Assembly (NCBI GenBank): GCA_963565915.1
Contig: OY751490.1
Coordinates: forward strand, 4,092,001-4,156,000
Source of the DNA: Entoloma clypeatum
Lineage: Eukaryota; Basidiomycota; Agaricomycetes; Agaricales; Entolomataceae
DNA length: 64,000 bases
Direction: 5' to 3'
The stretch's first letter is position 1. Each line of letters starts with the position of its first letter. Shown piece after piece: positions 1 to 10,920 of the stretch. The position numbers were made by a program, and so were the translations under genes. Under the pieces are notes generated by a model that saw nothing but the letters and a program-made list of their open reading frames with translations, did not search any database and was not told the origin of the DNA.

Positions 1-2752
1 CTTTTAATTTACCGGCTAGCGGTTGAGGCACGTTTTTTGATCGTTGACATCTGTCGCAGCCCTCGACGTATGCTTTGACCATGTTTGTAATACTAGGCCA
101 CCAATAATTACGTGTAACCAATTCCAGGGTCTTCCACTGCCCTGGGTGTCCTGCAACTGGGTTGTCGTGGTGTAATTTAATTATTTCCTCCCTGAGTTCC
201 TGACTTTTCGGAACATAAACCTTTCCTCTATGTAACCAGAGTCCCTGCTCTTCATGCCATTCATCTGCGCGCAATGTTTTGGTATTTGTTTTCTTTAACT
301 CTTCCACTGCTTTCAACACTTGTTCGTCAAACTCTTTGGCATCCCTGATGCGTTTTAATAGTTTACTTTCTTCTCCATCAATAAGTATGTGACCTCGATC
401 CATTGCTCGCAAGTGGAAGTATTCCGGTTTTAATAATGTTACGTCTTCGTTGTCATTTTCCACCCCCTTTCTATGATCGACCCTTCTCGAAAGAGCGTCC
501 GCCTTTCCCATTGAGGTGCCAGCTTTGTGTAGTAATTTAAAGTTGAAGCGTGTTAGATACAACGCCCAGCGTGCTTGTCTGCGATTAAGCTTTCGTCCCT
601 GCATGAAGTATTCGAGGTTTTTATGATCGGTCCAGATCTCGACCTCATGTTTGGCTCCTTCAAGGTGGTGTCTCCATGCTTCCAGCGCTCGAATTATGCC
701 CAGTATTTCTTTATCGTGTACGTCATAATTTCGTTCCACATCGTTTAATCCTTTAGATAGAAAGGCACATGGCCTCCATTTCTCATCCTCGCATTCCATA
801 GATAGAATTGCTCCTGTAGCAAAGTCCGATGCGTCTGATTCTACTCTCAACTTCCGATCCGGATCGGGAGATACTAATATAGGTGCCTCCGTAAATAATT
901 TCTTTAGCATATCAAATGCTTCCTCCTGTTCCTCTTTCCAATTCCAGATTGTTTCTTTCCTTGTTAATTTATGTAGTGGCCCTGCCACTTTAGAGAAGTC
1001 CTTGACAAATCTTCGATAGAAATTGGCCAATCCTAGAAACGACTGGACTTCTTTGACTTTTGTTGGTTTCGGCCATTGTTTGATGGCGTCTACTTTTGAA
1101 GGATCCATTCGAATTCCGTCTTTCCCAATAATTAACCCTAAGAACTCTATTTCGTCTCGGTCAAAGAAACATTTTCCTGGTTTTAAGAATAAGTCGTTTT
1201 CTCGCAATCTTTTTAGAATTTCCTCCACAATTTCACTGTGTCCTTTTTCTCCTTCAGTTGCTACCAATATATCATCGATATAGATAACTACGTCTCCTTG
1301 ATCAATCAAGTCTCTAAATATGTCGTTCATCATAGTTTGAAACGTGCTTGGGGAATTATTTAATCCGAAGAACATAACGGTTGGTTCGAAAGCTCCATCT
1401 GGGGTTGTGAATGCCGCTTTCCACTCGTCTCCTTTTTTGATGCGTACATTGTTATACCCCCATCTGAGGTCCATTTTGGTAAACCTTTTCTTTCCCTTTA
1501 ATTTATCGATCAATTCCGGAATTAACGGGAGTGGATAATTATTGCGAACGGTCCAGCTGTTAATGTGTCGGTAATCCTGTACCATTCGTTTCTTTCCGTC
1601 TTTTTTGGGTATAAAGAATACTGGCGAAGTTTGTGGTGACTTGGTAGGTCGAATATATCCTTTGCGTAATTGATCGTTTACAAATTCGGATACTTCTTTC
1701 CTTTCATCCGGTGACAGGGGATAGACTTTGGCCTTCTTTGGTATGAAATCCGGTTTTAAGTCTATAGCGTGGTCCCATGGTTTCCTGACTGGTAATCTCT
1801 CCGATGCTTTCTTTTCAAAGACTGATAGATATTTGTGATATTTCCGGGGGACAACCTGTTCTGCCGGTACTTCATCTGAGGGTTCTCCTTTAGCTGCCCT
1901 GAGCGTGTGGATTACTTCCTCCTCCATTTCTTCCTCATTTCCTTCTACTACTTCTTCCATTCTTCCGCCCCATCTGGTTCTTGCAGTTTTATTTAAATAA
2001 CGTGTTCGATGCATGCCACATTCTTCTGGACATCTTGATAGTTTAATTTCCGCCTTTTCCCAATCGATTTCTGGATTATGGCGTTTCAGCCAGGTATGTC
2101 CAACAATAATTTTAGCTTTCCCTAGGTTGCATGCCTCAAACACGGCTATCTCCACATGTCCTTTATACCGCATAGCCATGACTGCTTCATGCGTGATCGA
2201 ACCTCCTTGGTTAAGCGTGCCATCAACGTTGTAGACCCGAATGGGGAAAGGTAGTTCCCTTAATTTAATGTTGTTCCTTTTGGCGAAGTCCAGATCTATG
2301 AACATCCCTGTCGCCCCTGAGTCTAATAATGCTTCAACATCAAATGTGCGTTTGTCCTGCAACGTTTCCAGCGTGATTTTCATCATAAGCTCCTTTTCCA
2401 AAGAAGCGGATCGAATAAAAGATGGTTCCCCCATAGAGTCCGTTTGCCTAGTTAAGTTATCTGATTCTTTGCAACAGGGAATTAAGCATTCATCCGTAGG
2501 GGACGAACCAAGCCTCGTTTCTGAGGGCTCCCCAATGATATAGTTTACAAGTGTATCTAAGTCCGATTCATCTTTTTTTGGTTTTTCTTTCCTACTAGGT
2601 TTATCTAATAGTATTTTATTGTACGTAACTGCAGCATCCGTAAGTTTCTGAAACCAAGATTTTACAATGTCCTTATGTACGTAAGAGTCTATAGGCAAAC
2701 ATTCATATCGATTTGTCAGAGCCAGCGGGGGATTTACTGGTTGACGTTCACA
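1..2752 (-). CDS. pol: Pol polyprotein of element A (truncated by window edge)
   Basis: One uninterrupted minus-strand frame of about 917 codons that continues beyond base 1. I checked frame identity at three landmarks. The retropepsin motif DSGATG is near 2323. The RT motif YIDD is near 1271-1282, preceded by MFFGLNNSPSTFQ. The zinc-binding start of integrase (GHPGQW, then CDRCQR) lies at 40-170. RNase H (TDHKNLEYF near 640) lies between RT and integrase. The integrase catalytic core and any chromodomain are outside the window. The frame is -1 relative to gag. The catalytic motifs visible are intact, so the element may be young. Confidence 0.9.
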
Positions 2753-3822
2753 AAACCCTGCTGCCCAGCAGCTTGTCCATTGTTCTGACCATTGGGATTC
2801 GGCGCAGGCGCGCCAATCACACCCCTTGGTCCATTTGCGGCTTGTCGTGCTTGACGCCTTGCCGTGATTTGTCGTAAGATTTCTTCTTCCTCATGTTCGT
2901 CGATTTGTTCAATCACAGCCGCTCGCACCTTGCGTTGTGGCCGTCTGCATTCCCGGGCGAAATGCCCCTGTCCTCCGCAATTGTAACAATTACCAGGCGC
3001 TCGGCGCTGGTTTCTATCGACCTCCATAGCATTGGGATCTCGGCGTCCCTGACCTTGCTGTCCGTTTTGCTGCGGGGCTCGGTACCCCCCGTACTGTTGT
3101 TGTCCGAATGGTCGCTGCTGATTCTGCTGGTTTGCGGGCCGATTGCCCCAACCGGTTCTCTGCTGTCCAAAGTTGTTGCCGGTCCTCATGCCCGGTCTTG
3201 CCGCATAAGTTTCCTCTGCTCTTCCGATTGCTAAAATTTCCTCACACGTGTCTTGCACGGTGGTCTGTCGTCTTCCCTGCTGAAACATTTGTTGTATGAT
3301 CGAATCCTTGGTGTTCCTTTCTAGCAGAGATATCCCGTGCATTTCCTCAATTTGGCCTTTGATGACCAACGTTCCAAATTGTGTAATAAAATCGTCCACC
3401 CGCATGTTTCCTTGTTTAAAGGTTTCGATTTTGGCACGTGCCCATTCTATTTCTGTTGCTGATTGGAATCTTGATGTCACCTCTCTCATTAATTGCTGGA
3501 ACGTGGGCCATTGTTCTGATTCCATGCACTGCCTCAAGCGTGTTTCCCCATAGGTGCCGGCGGTAGCGCCTTCCAGGCGAGACCATACTGCAATGCAAAT
3601 TTCTTCCTGTCCCTGGAACAGGTCCCGATTGACCCTGATCCATGCCAGCATCTTTGTCCACCATACTCCGAACGTTGCCTTGGCCCCATTGTACCTGCCG
3701 GGGTCTGCAGCGATTTCTAGTCGTCTTCCATTGGGACGCGGGGCGGCGGGATTATGAGCGGGAGGAGGGAGAGGGGGATTGGGAAGGGGATTGTCGAACT
3801 CGTCGTCGTTGTTGTCGGCCAT
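2734..3822 (-). CDS. gag: Gag polyprotein of element A
   Basis: A 362-codon open frame starting with ATG (MADNNDDEF). The central third is a capsid-like retrotransposon Gag region (tryptophan-rich, with WWTKMLAWIRVN near residue 50 and a helical stretch to about residue 190). A Gln/Asn/Gly-rich linker follows, then one CCHC zinc knuckle (CYNCGGQGHFAREC, about residue 280), which packages the RNA. The frame ends at TAA 2734-2736. Pol is open in the -1 frame and overlaps the end of gag, so Gag-Pol is probably made by frameshifting. No internal stops were seen. Confidence 0.92.
   Translation of the reverse strand: MADNNDDEFDNPLPNPPLPPPAHNPAAPRPNGRRLEIAADPGRYNGAKATFGVWWTKMLAWIRVNRDLFQGQEEICIAVWSRLEGATAGTYGETRLRQCMESEQWPTFQQLMREVTSRFQSATEIEWARAKIETFKQGNMRVDDFITQFGTLVIKGQIEEMHGISLLERNTKDSIIQQMFQQGRRQTTVQDTCEEILAIGRAEETYAARPGMRTGNNFGQQRTGWGNRPANQQNQQRPFGQQQYGGYRAPQQNGQQGQGRRDPNAMEVDRNQRRAPGNCYNCGGQGHFARECRRPQRKVRAAVIEQIDEHEEEEILRQITARRQARQAANGPRGVIGAPAPNPNGQNNGQAAGQQGFVNVNQ
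2752..2758 (-). promoter_or_regulatory. Putative -1 ribosomal frameshift heptamer (G GGT TTT)
   Basis: In the gag frame the minus strand reads CAG GGT TTT GTG, which contains G GGT TTT, a perfect X XXY YYZ slippery heptamer, five codons before the gag stop codon. After a -1 slip the next codons (TGT GAA CGT) enter the frame that stays open through the whole of pol. The position and frame are exactly as needed. No downstream pseudoknot was modelled, so function is inferred. Confidence 0.6.
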
Positions 3823-3862
3823 GTTGTGTGAGCAATAGTGCTTTGTAGCGGGCGCGCGACCC

Positions 3863-4666
3863 TGTTCTGCTACTTAAGCGAAAAAGAAAACCTAAAAAAA
3901 GAAAACCCAAAGAACGATCTGTTTACCCAGGCAGCCGAAATGCCCGAATGAAGGAAGATCTGGGAAAAATGAAAACCACGCGGTCAACACCCCTACGCGC
4001 GCTGGTTCTGTCGAATCCGGGAAAAGATCGGGGGTTGGAACACCTTTTGAGAACTAAACGTGCGCGACCTTCTTTTCCAAGTCGCCACACGCGCCAGCAG
4101 CTTTCCCGAAGGTCAGTTGCGTCGGCCTTTGGTCACCTCGACACGGGACGGGCTCAACGTTTCCCTGTGTGTCTCGAACGGCAACGCTAGTTATAGTGGG
4201 TGCACCAAGCGTTTCTCTTCTTATCCCTGAAGTCCGGGAGGTCCCCCTTAACGCTAGGGTCCGCGTGTAATGGCGAGGTGTGACTTTTAACGCAAAAGCA
4301 CGAAACGGCGGGGATAGTGATGGTGATGTGGGGAGTGTGTGTGTTTGGGCGGGCGATGATGATAAGAGCTTGTTCTTCTGTTGAGGCGACGCTAAGTCAA
4401 ACGACGTCGCGAGCCCAAACTTAAGAACGAAGTGGAAGATGTGAAGTGAACTGAATTGCCCAGAGACCCAGCGGGAATCTCAAGAGAACAAGCTATCGAA
4501 TACAAGTGAAAGTACTCTACTTATATATGTAAATTCCATGAGGCTGCGTTGTGGCAGCGTCATGCTGCGTGATAATAATAAGATGTCCTCATGTGCGATA
4601 TGATGTAGATAAGATAAGATTGAGATAAGATAAGATAAAGTGAAAAGTGAAAATACGATCATAACA
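3863..4666 (-). repeat. 5' LTR of element A
   Basis: An 804-bp segment between the 5' untranslated leader of gag and a foreign flank. On the minus strand it begins TGTTATGATC and ends AGAACA, the usual short inverted TG..CA ends. It carries a TATA box. The right boundary is fixed by the abrupt switch to family B pol sequence. The left boundary is inferred from the terminal CA, because the partner LTR is outside the window. No TGG-type tRNA primer site directly follows it, so the priming mode is unresolved. Confidence 0.75.
4521..4527 (-). promoter_or_regulatory. TATA box of the element A LTR
   Basis: The minus strand reads TATATAAG inside the LTR, about 140 nt from the LTR start, in the right orientation to transcribe gag-pol. 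It is the only clear TATA-like word in this LTR. Confidence 0.5.
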
Positions 4667-6213
4667 CTATTCTTGAAACGGTTGGAATCAGAAGATGTGG
4701 TACAAATGCAGATGTTCACGGAGGAACAATTCTTTGAAGGGGGTGAAATATCTGATTCCATCAAAATTGGAAATGTCACGACCATCGAAAATCCGTGGAT
4801 CACATGCATCAAGGGTTCAAACCACATGGAGACAGAAGTAGCCCAGGGTCTAAAGAAGAATCCTCATTGGTATCAGCAGGAGAATGGGATCACCTATGCA
4901 GGAGAATGGGATCACCTATGCAGGAGAATGGGATCACCTATGCAGGAGAACGAGTCTATGTCCCGCCAGATCCACAATTATGACAAGAATTGATGTTTGA
5001 GTCACACGATGCACCAGTGGCTGGACATCCAGGACAGTACTGGACACATGAACTCCTCACTCACACCTACTGGTGGCCTACTATCCTGCATGACATGAAG
5101 AAGTATGTAAAGGGTTGTGACACCTGTCAATGCAACAAGATCAACAGACAGAAACGACACGCTCTGCTACATCCCCATGCAGCACCAAGTCATCCATGGG
5201 AAGACATAGGGATTGACGCCGCGGGACCAATACCAGAGTCCGATGGAAAGAATGCGATTCTGGTCATCACAGATAGACATTCGAAGATGCTCCATCTCAT
5301 TCCGACAATTGTGGAATTATCAGCTGAGGGATTAGCCAAGATCTATCGGGATCAGATATGGAAGCTTCACGGGATCCCCAAGAAGATCATCAGTGATAGG
5401 GGACCACAGTTCACTGTGAAGTTCATGGAGATACTCTGCCGCATGTTAGGGATCAAGAGGAACCTGTCCACTGCATACCACCCACAGACTGATGGACAGG
5501 CCGAGCGATCACATCAGGAAACGGAAGCATTCTTACGAAACTTTGTCAACCATCTACAGGATGATTGGGCTGAATGGATCACAATCGCAGAGTTCCAGTA
5601 CAATGACAAAGAACATCAGGCGATGAAGCACACCCCATTCTACCTCAACTACGGTTTACATCTGTGGAAGGGAGAACTTGTGTTAGAAGATACCAATCCG
5701 GCTGCCAACAACTTCTTGAAAAAACTCAAACAGGCACGAGAAGAAGCCAATGCTGCGCTGAAACAAGCACAGGATCAGATGAAGAAGACAGTTGACACAC
5801 GGCAAAGCCCGTCTTGGGACTACCGCATCGGAGACAAGGTGTGGCTGGAAGGGACTAACATCAGGACCGATCGACCCTCAAAGAAACTTGATGCACTCCG
5901 ACATGGACCATTCAAAGTCCTAGAGAAGAAAGGAGCTAGCGCGTACCTTCTTGATCTTCCGAAGACTTGGAAGATGATTCACCCTGTGTTCAACGAGACC
6001 CTGTTGTCACCATATGAAACTCCGAAGTACGCCATCCAGAAAAAGAAACCAGCCACTGATCCAATCATTGTTGAAGGACGAGAAGAGTACCATGTGTCTA
6101 CGATCCTGGACTCTCGAAAGTTCCGCGGAAAGATCCAGTACCTCGTCCAGTGGGAAGGATATGGCCCAGTTCAGAACACTCAAGATTTGATCCGTGATTT
6201 CCATCGGCAGAAG
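4667..6213 (+). mobile_element. B1: 3'-truncated fragment of family B element
   Basis: This stretch matches B3 pol from its 24447 region to its 25975 region (end of RNase H linker, integrase, most of the chromodomain). It is interrupted on the left by element A. On the right it switches abruptly, within a few bases of 6212, to family B sequence on the other strand (B2). Compared with B3 it has lost about 30 bp in the chromodomain near 6168 and has gained a 22-bp triplication near 4880. Confidence 0.85.
4667..6213 (+). pseudogene. Integrase/chromodomain part of B1 pol (broken)
   Basis: The frame LFLKRLESEDVV.. runs from 4667 and is shifted by the 22-bp repeats near 4877. The integrase part is open again from 4990 to about 6220. 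Visible parts are the HHCC zinc finger (GHPGQY, then CDTCQ), the DDE core (GIDAAGP; SDRGPQF; GQAERSH) and a chromodomain start (VEGREEYHVSTILDSRKF). The end of the chromodomain is deleted and fused to unrelated codons from the opposite-strand fragment, so no functional product is expected. Closest relative in the window is B3 pol. Confidence 0.85.
4877..4942 (+). repeat. 22-bp unit repeated three times in B1 pol
   Basis: The unit starting caggagaatgggatcacc occurs at 4877, 4899 and 4921, followed by a partial fourth. B3 has a single copy at the same place. Two extra units add 44 nt and break the reading frame. Confidence 0.95.
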
Positions 6214-8820
6214 AATTGCATTTTTTCCATCAGATTCTGGTATCGGTCCTACGACGTCGATTCCTATGTCTTCCCATGGGTGACTTGGTGCTGCATGGGG
6301 ATGTAGCGGAGCATGTCGCTTTTGTCAGTTAATCTTGTTGCGTTGACAAGTGTCACAACCCTTCACGTACTTCTTCACATCGTGCAGTATGGTAGGCCAC
6401 CAGTAGGTGCGAGTGAGGAGTTCATGTGTCCGGTACTGTCCTGGATGTCCAGCCACTGGTGCATCGTGTGACTCAAACATCAATTCTTGTCGTAATTGTG
6501 GATCTGGCGGGACATAGACTCGTTCGCCTGCATATGTGATGCCGTTTTCCTGTTGATACCAATGAGGATTCTTCTTTAGACCCTGCGCTACTTCTGTCTC
6601 CATGCGGTTCGAAGCCTTGATGTGTGCGATCCATGGGTTTTCAATGGTTGTGATGTTTCCAATTTTGATGGAATCAGATGTTTCACCCCCTTCAAAGAAT
6701 TGTTCCTCTGTGAACATCTCCATTTGTACCACATCTTCTGATTCCAACCGTTTCAAGAATAGTCCCTCCTTGAGCATTTGGTCACTGTCCTGTGGTTCGA
6801 GTTCCGCTTCATACCAGGGTAAGCATGACAGGATGTCTGCTTTTGCATTGGTCTTGCCGGGCACATGCCGTAATTCAAAGTCATAGTCTTGTAACTTCAT
6901 TTTCCAGCGTCGCTGTCGTTGATTCAGGTCCTGAGGACGACGGAAATATTCCAGGTTCTTGTGATTGGTCAAGATTTCAAAATGTTCCCTGGCTTCGAGC
7001 AGATAGTGTCTTCAATCTTTTAATGCTTTCACGACCGCCAGGAGTTCTTTGTCATATATCTCGTAATTCTATTCGGCCGCGGACATGGTCCGCGACAAGA
7101 ACACGATGGGGTGCCATTTGTCGTCTTGCTTCTGAGAGAGTACTGCTCCAATTGCATAGCCCGATGCATCGGTTTCAACCCTGACCTGTCCCTCTGGTTT
7201 CGGTAATGCCAAGACTGGTGCCGATGTAATTGCCCGTATGAGACCTTCAAAAGCTTGCTGCTCTGTTGGTCCCCAAGTAAATGCCGTACCGCCTGTGAGG
7301 GCGGTGAGAGGTTTCGCGATGTTTGAGTACCCTTCAATAAAACGTCGATAGAAGTTAGCAAATCCAAGGAACTTCTGAACTTCCTTTTTTGATGTGCGTG
7401 CTCGCCAGTTTTGAATTGTATCCACCTTCTCAGTTTCCATCTCAACACGTCCCTCACCAACCACGTATCCCAATATAGGACATTTCGTTACTTCCCATAA
7501 ACACTTCTTCTCCTTTAGGAACAAATCATTGTCTGATAGGATCTGTAGAATTTCTTTGGTGTTTCATGCGAGTTCTTCCTTGGTTTTACCGATAACCATG
7601 ATGTCATCCATGTAGATCACGCAGATACATCGGCGGATCTGGTCCCGGAATAGACTAGCCATCATTCGAGAGAATGTTCCCGGGGAGTTGCAAAGACCGA
7701 AAAACATGACCAATGGTTCAAACAATCCTCGACTGGTGAGGAAGGCAGCTTTCCATTCATCGCCCTCCTTAATCCAGAGGTTGTTATAGCCCCACATGAT
7801 GTCCATTTTATTGAAGTAGACTGCATCTTTCAGCACATCCAAGAGATCAGATATTCGTGGGAGTGGGAACTTGTCTTTGACCATGAATTTATTGACCATG
7901 CGGTAATCTTGTACCAATTGTTTGGAGCCATCCTTCTTGTTGATGAAGAAGCAAGGGGAGGCATATGGGGATTTGGATGGGCAGATCTTTCCTGTTGCTA
8001 GACCCTCATCAATGAATGCGTCCAATTCCTCTTGTTCCTTTTGCATCATAGGATATGTATTTCCCCCTAGTTCCTTTGGTGTGTCCGGTGTAAGTTCAAT
8101 ACCATGGTCCCATTCCCTCTCCTTTGGGATCTTATCGAAGTTCTCTTTTTCAAAGAGATGAGCAAATCGTTCAACATATGAGGGTCGTTTGGTTGTGGGA
8201 GGTGGTGTGGGAGTGACAGCTTCCAAAATAGGGTCTCCAGGCTTCCATTTCTGATCCGACTTTTTGGGTGCATCTTTGTCGCGCACCTCAACCATGCGAA
8301 CCCGGTGTTTGCAACCATTAAGGTTAATTCTAAAATCCGAGTGTTTGGTTCGACATGTTGTTGGGCACCGGTTAAATGTTACCGCGCCGGTTGTCCAATT
8401 GATTGTGGGGTTGTGGTGCACCAACCAGTCATGTCCCAAGAGCATGTCCGTTCTCCCAATGTCCAGTACCATTGCTTCCATGGTTTCCTGATGTGCTCCC
8501 AAATCCAGTTTGACTTCGGCAAGTTGGCTTGCTTTCTGTTGTCAATTTGGTGATCCATCCGCATTTAGAATTGCTATGGGCGGTATTCCTCGCGTGGGGA
8601 GGTTCTGTTCGCGTACTATTCTGGGATGGATGCATGTGCATTCACATCCGCTGTCAACCTCAGGTCGGATAACCTTTGGCCCTCGTCGTGTCCTGAGCTG
8701 AGCTAACAGCCTGATTTCTCGTCTTTTCGGAGGTTTATCTCCCTTCACAATCTTAGTCGACGCAGCGGCTCGCTTGGCAGGGATGACATATTTTCTATTG
8801 TCTGCAGTCATACAAGGCAA
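6213..8820 (-). pseudogene. pol of B2 (protease, RT, RNase H, start of integrase; broken)
   Basis: Open pieces are at 8542-8820 and 7564-8502 (protease with DSGCECTCIH, then RT to the YMDD box), 7069-7524 (RT end, RNase H start) and 6325-6972 (RNase H end, integrase zinc finger). They are separated by a frameshift near 8535, an in-frame TGA just after the YMDD block (7564-7566) and two further breaks near 7010-7070. The TGA after EELA is at exactly the position where B3 also has TGA. The order and sequence follow B3 closely, so this is a decayed copy rather than a host gene. Confidence 0.87.
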
Positions 8821-8861
8821 GCAAGTCTGTTTAATAGATAAGGGTCGCGACTTAGCGTCGT

Positions 8862-10064
8862 TTAATCGGACCCTTCGGGAAAATCCTTCTCGTCAGCTTC
8901 TAAGATTGTGGTTTCATCATTCTCGGCATCTTCCTCGGACACCTTCCTAATCCTTCCGGAGTTCTTCTTTGGCTTGCGGCAGTTGCGCGCGATATGGCCT
9001 TCTTGGTCACAGTTGAAACACCTGCGACCATCTTTCTTCTTTGGAGCGCTACAGTCTTTAGCCAGATGACCGAAGCGTTGACAGTTGTAGCAACGGGCTA
9101 CTCCTGCTTTGTCAATCTCCATGGCCTTGCCCTGACCACCATAAGTGGTACCCGATCTGGTGCGCATGTCGCTGCCACCTTGGATGACCAGTGCGTGTCC
9201 TTCCATCTGTCATCCCTTGTTTCGGATCCCCTTTGGGTAATCGGTGTATGTCTTGCCATCACTAGCCACTTGTTCAGAGATTCTGCAGTTGACGTTCTTC
9301 TCTAGGATGTATTTCCCAGTTTCTTTGCCAAGATTTGACAGCTTCAAGAGTTCTTCGAATTCATCCAAGAATTCATCAACAGTGCGTTTCTCTTGTTTCA
9401 GGACTTCAAGTCTTGTTTTGGCAGCAACCGACTTGTTGGCGATGGAGAATCGTGTGGCGATGTCATCAGAAAAACCTAGCCAGGTGATGTTCTTATTGTC
9501 AACAGCAAGAGCATCTAACTTGTTACTGGCCCAGTGCCTGCCGGACCCTTCCATCATGCGGGATAGTACCGCAAGAATCTTCTGATCATCTGTGAGGCTC
9601 TTTTGGAACCTGATGTATAGTTTGGTGGCCTTTCACCACTCGTCAAAGGTGTATCTGTCCTTGAACATCCCAGGATCCTTGATGATCTTGGATGTATCCA
9701 TTGTTTGTACAGCCGGGGCTTCTGCCATGTTTAGAGTCTACGGAGGAGGAGAGGAGTCGGGTTGTTGGGATGAAGATGGGGTTCGGGATACAGATAAGGA
9801 TTGAAAATGAGTCCCTGTTCTAGGCATCTGTTCGATATCTGACTGCGCGGAGTCAAAAGTAAATTTGTCAGGGGACTTGTCAGCGGAATCGGTGGCAAAA
9901 CGTTCAGAGTATTTCCTCTGTAAATCTCTAAGGAATCTCTGTTCCTGCGCGTCTGTTGGTCTTGAGAAGGGGTCAAGTCTCTCGTTTCGTGCCCAGCGGT
10001 TGTACTCGGTCTGTTGTTCTTCGGTGGTGAAGTGGGCGTAGATCTGCTGCTTCGAGTAAGACGT
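8862..10064 (-). pseudogene. gag of B2 (broken)
   Basis: Corresponds to B3 gag. The start codon position (10062-10064) reads ACG on the minus strand, and a tryptophan codon in the capsid region has become TGA near 9638. The capsid C-terminal part is open at 9210-9557. The two zinc knuckles (CYNCQRFGHLAKDC and CFNCDQEGHIARNC) are in a different frame at 8862-9206, as in B3, with one extra base at the junction compared with B3. Confidence 0.85.
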
Positions 10065-10459
10065 GATGATGTGGCTCTGGGACGTCTCGATGTGAGCGTC
10101 CTAATCAATCTTCTGATAACGGTTGTCTGGACACCGATAAACTCTCTGATCTCTGTGATCCGACCTGTCTGAGGTCCTTCTTGAACGCGAAAGCTTTCGA
10201 GTTCATTCTGTCGGGCGTTGTAACGCGCGATCTGGTGTTGCCGAGCAAGATGGATGCTCTCTGCTATCTCGCCGTGGGGGCGATGCTCGTTGTTGTCTAG
10301 TTCTTCGTCAAGCACCTGCTGTAGGATGCAACGGATCTCCGATTCAATGTACTGCTGGATAAGCATAAAATCAATACTGTCTCGAGGACTTAGCTCCTCC
10401 TGTCGAGCTTCTGGCATGCTGAATGGGTTACTGGTGAAGTCTTCAAAGAAGCGTGACAT
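9731..10459 (-). CDS. 5' ORF of B2, upstream of and overlapping gag
   Basis: A frame of about 242 codons from ATG (MSRFFEDFTS) that starts shortly after the LTR and overlaps the start of gag in another frame. The first 115 residues are charged and probably helical. After that the protein is Ser/Thr/Arg/Pro-rich where it overlaps gag. The frame is open in B2 although gag and pol of the same copy are broken. B3 has the same ORF, with ATG at the second methionine (MPEARQEE). No domain is recognised. It may be a separate small protein or an N-terminal extension of Gag made by frameshift. Confidence 0.5.
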   Translation of the reverse strand: MSRFFEDFTSNPFSMPEARQEELSPRDSIDFMLIQQYIESEIRCILQQVLDEELDNNEHRPHGEIAESIHLARQHQIARYNARQNELESFRVQEGPQTGRITEIREFIGVQTTVIRRLIRTLTSRRPRATSSRLTRSSRSTPTSPPKNNRPSTTAGHETRDLTPSQDQQTRRNRDSLEIYRGNTLNVLPPIPLTSPLTNLLLTPRSQISNRCLEQGLIFNPYLYPEPHLHPNNPTPLLLRRL

Positions 10460-10519
10460 CTTGACTTGTCTGGTAGTTGCTTTCTTCGCTCTGGGCGAAC
10501 CTAACAAGATTTAGCAACT

Positions 10520-10920
10520 TGTTATGCTTAACAAACTGTTCCAAGGTTCGGGCAGAGTATGCAGGAAGTGGAAAGGCGAAGAGCAATGTGATCGCCAAAT
10601 CTAAGGAATCTACTACAGTACAAGAGGTTTATATAGGTACTGACTATAGGCAGTAGCGGATGAGTCAGTACTGCGGAAGGCAGTGCACATGAGTCAGGTG
10701 ACTGCGGAAGGCTATGTACAATGAGTAAGCTGACTGCGGAAAACGAGTCAGCGTGGGAGCGAAGCATACTAAAGGGGATGACGAAGTAATGTAGTGAGTC
10801 AGACTGGGAATCGAAGGTTGCGAAAGTAGACATTAGACATAGTGAGTTCATAAGAGGGCACCGAGTCGGGCTGATTAGTAAAAGATATGATGTGGTCCTC
10901 ATACCGTAGAGTCCGTAACA
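10520..10920 (-). repeat. 5' LTR of B2
   Basis: A 401-bp LTR that starts TGTTACGGAC and ends GCATAACA on the minus strand, with TATATAAA near 10631. It is clearly related to the 388-bp LTRs of B3 but much more diverged than those are from each other. The 11-nt transcript-start word that pairs with the primer site in B3 is changed at two positions here (AGATTTGGCGA). Confidence 0.85.

Larger units (their letters stand above)
1..4666 (-). mobile_element. Element A: Ty3/gypsy LTR retrotransposon, 5' part
   Basis: The minus strand reads 5' LTR, gag, then pol (protease, reverse transcriptase, RNase H, start of integrase) and leaves the window at base 1. Both reading frames are open for everything visible, so this is one of the least decayed elements here. 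It is inserted in the pol gene of another element: the sequence immediately right of the LTR (from 4667) is the middle of a family B pol gene. The expected 5-bp target duplication on this side would be ctatt (4667-4671); the other side lies outside the window. The domain order PR-RT-RH-IN is that of the Metaviridae. Confidence 0.93.
6213..10920 (-). mobile_element. B2: family B element lacking its 3' part
   Basis: On the minus strand it reads 5' LTR (10520-10920), leader, 5' ORF, gag, zinc knuckles, protease, RT, RNase H and the start of integrase, then stops abruptly at about 6212. The integrase core, chromodomain, 3' ORF and 3' LTR are missing. It is joined tail to tail with B1. Compared with B3 it has several stop codons and frameshifts, and its gag start codon is ACG instead of ATG. 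It is clearly the older copy. Confidence 0.88.
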
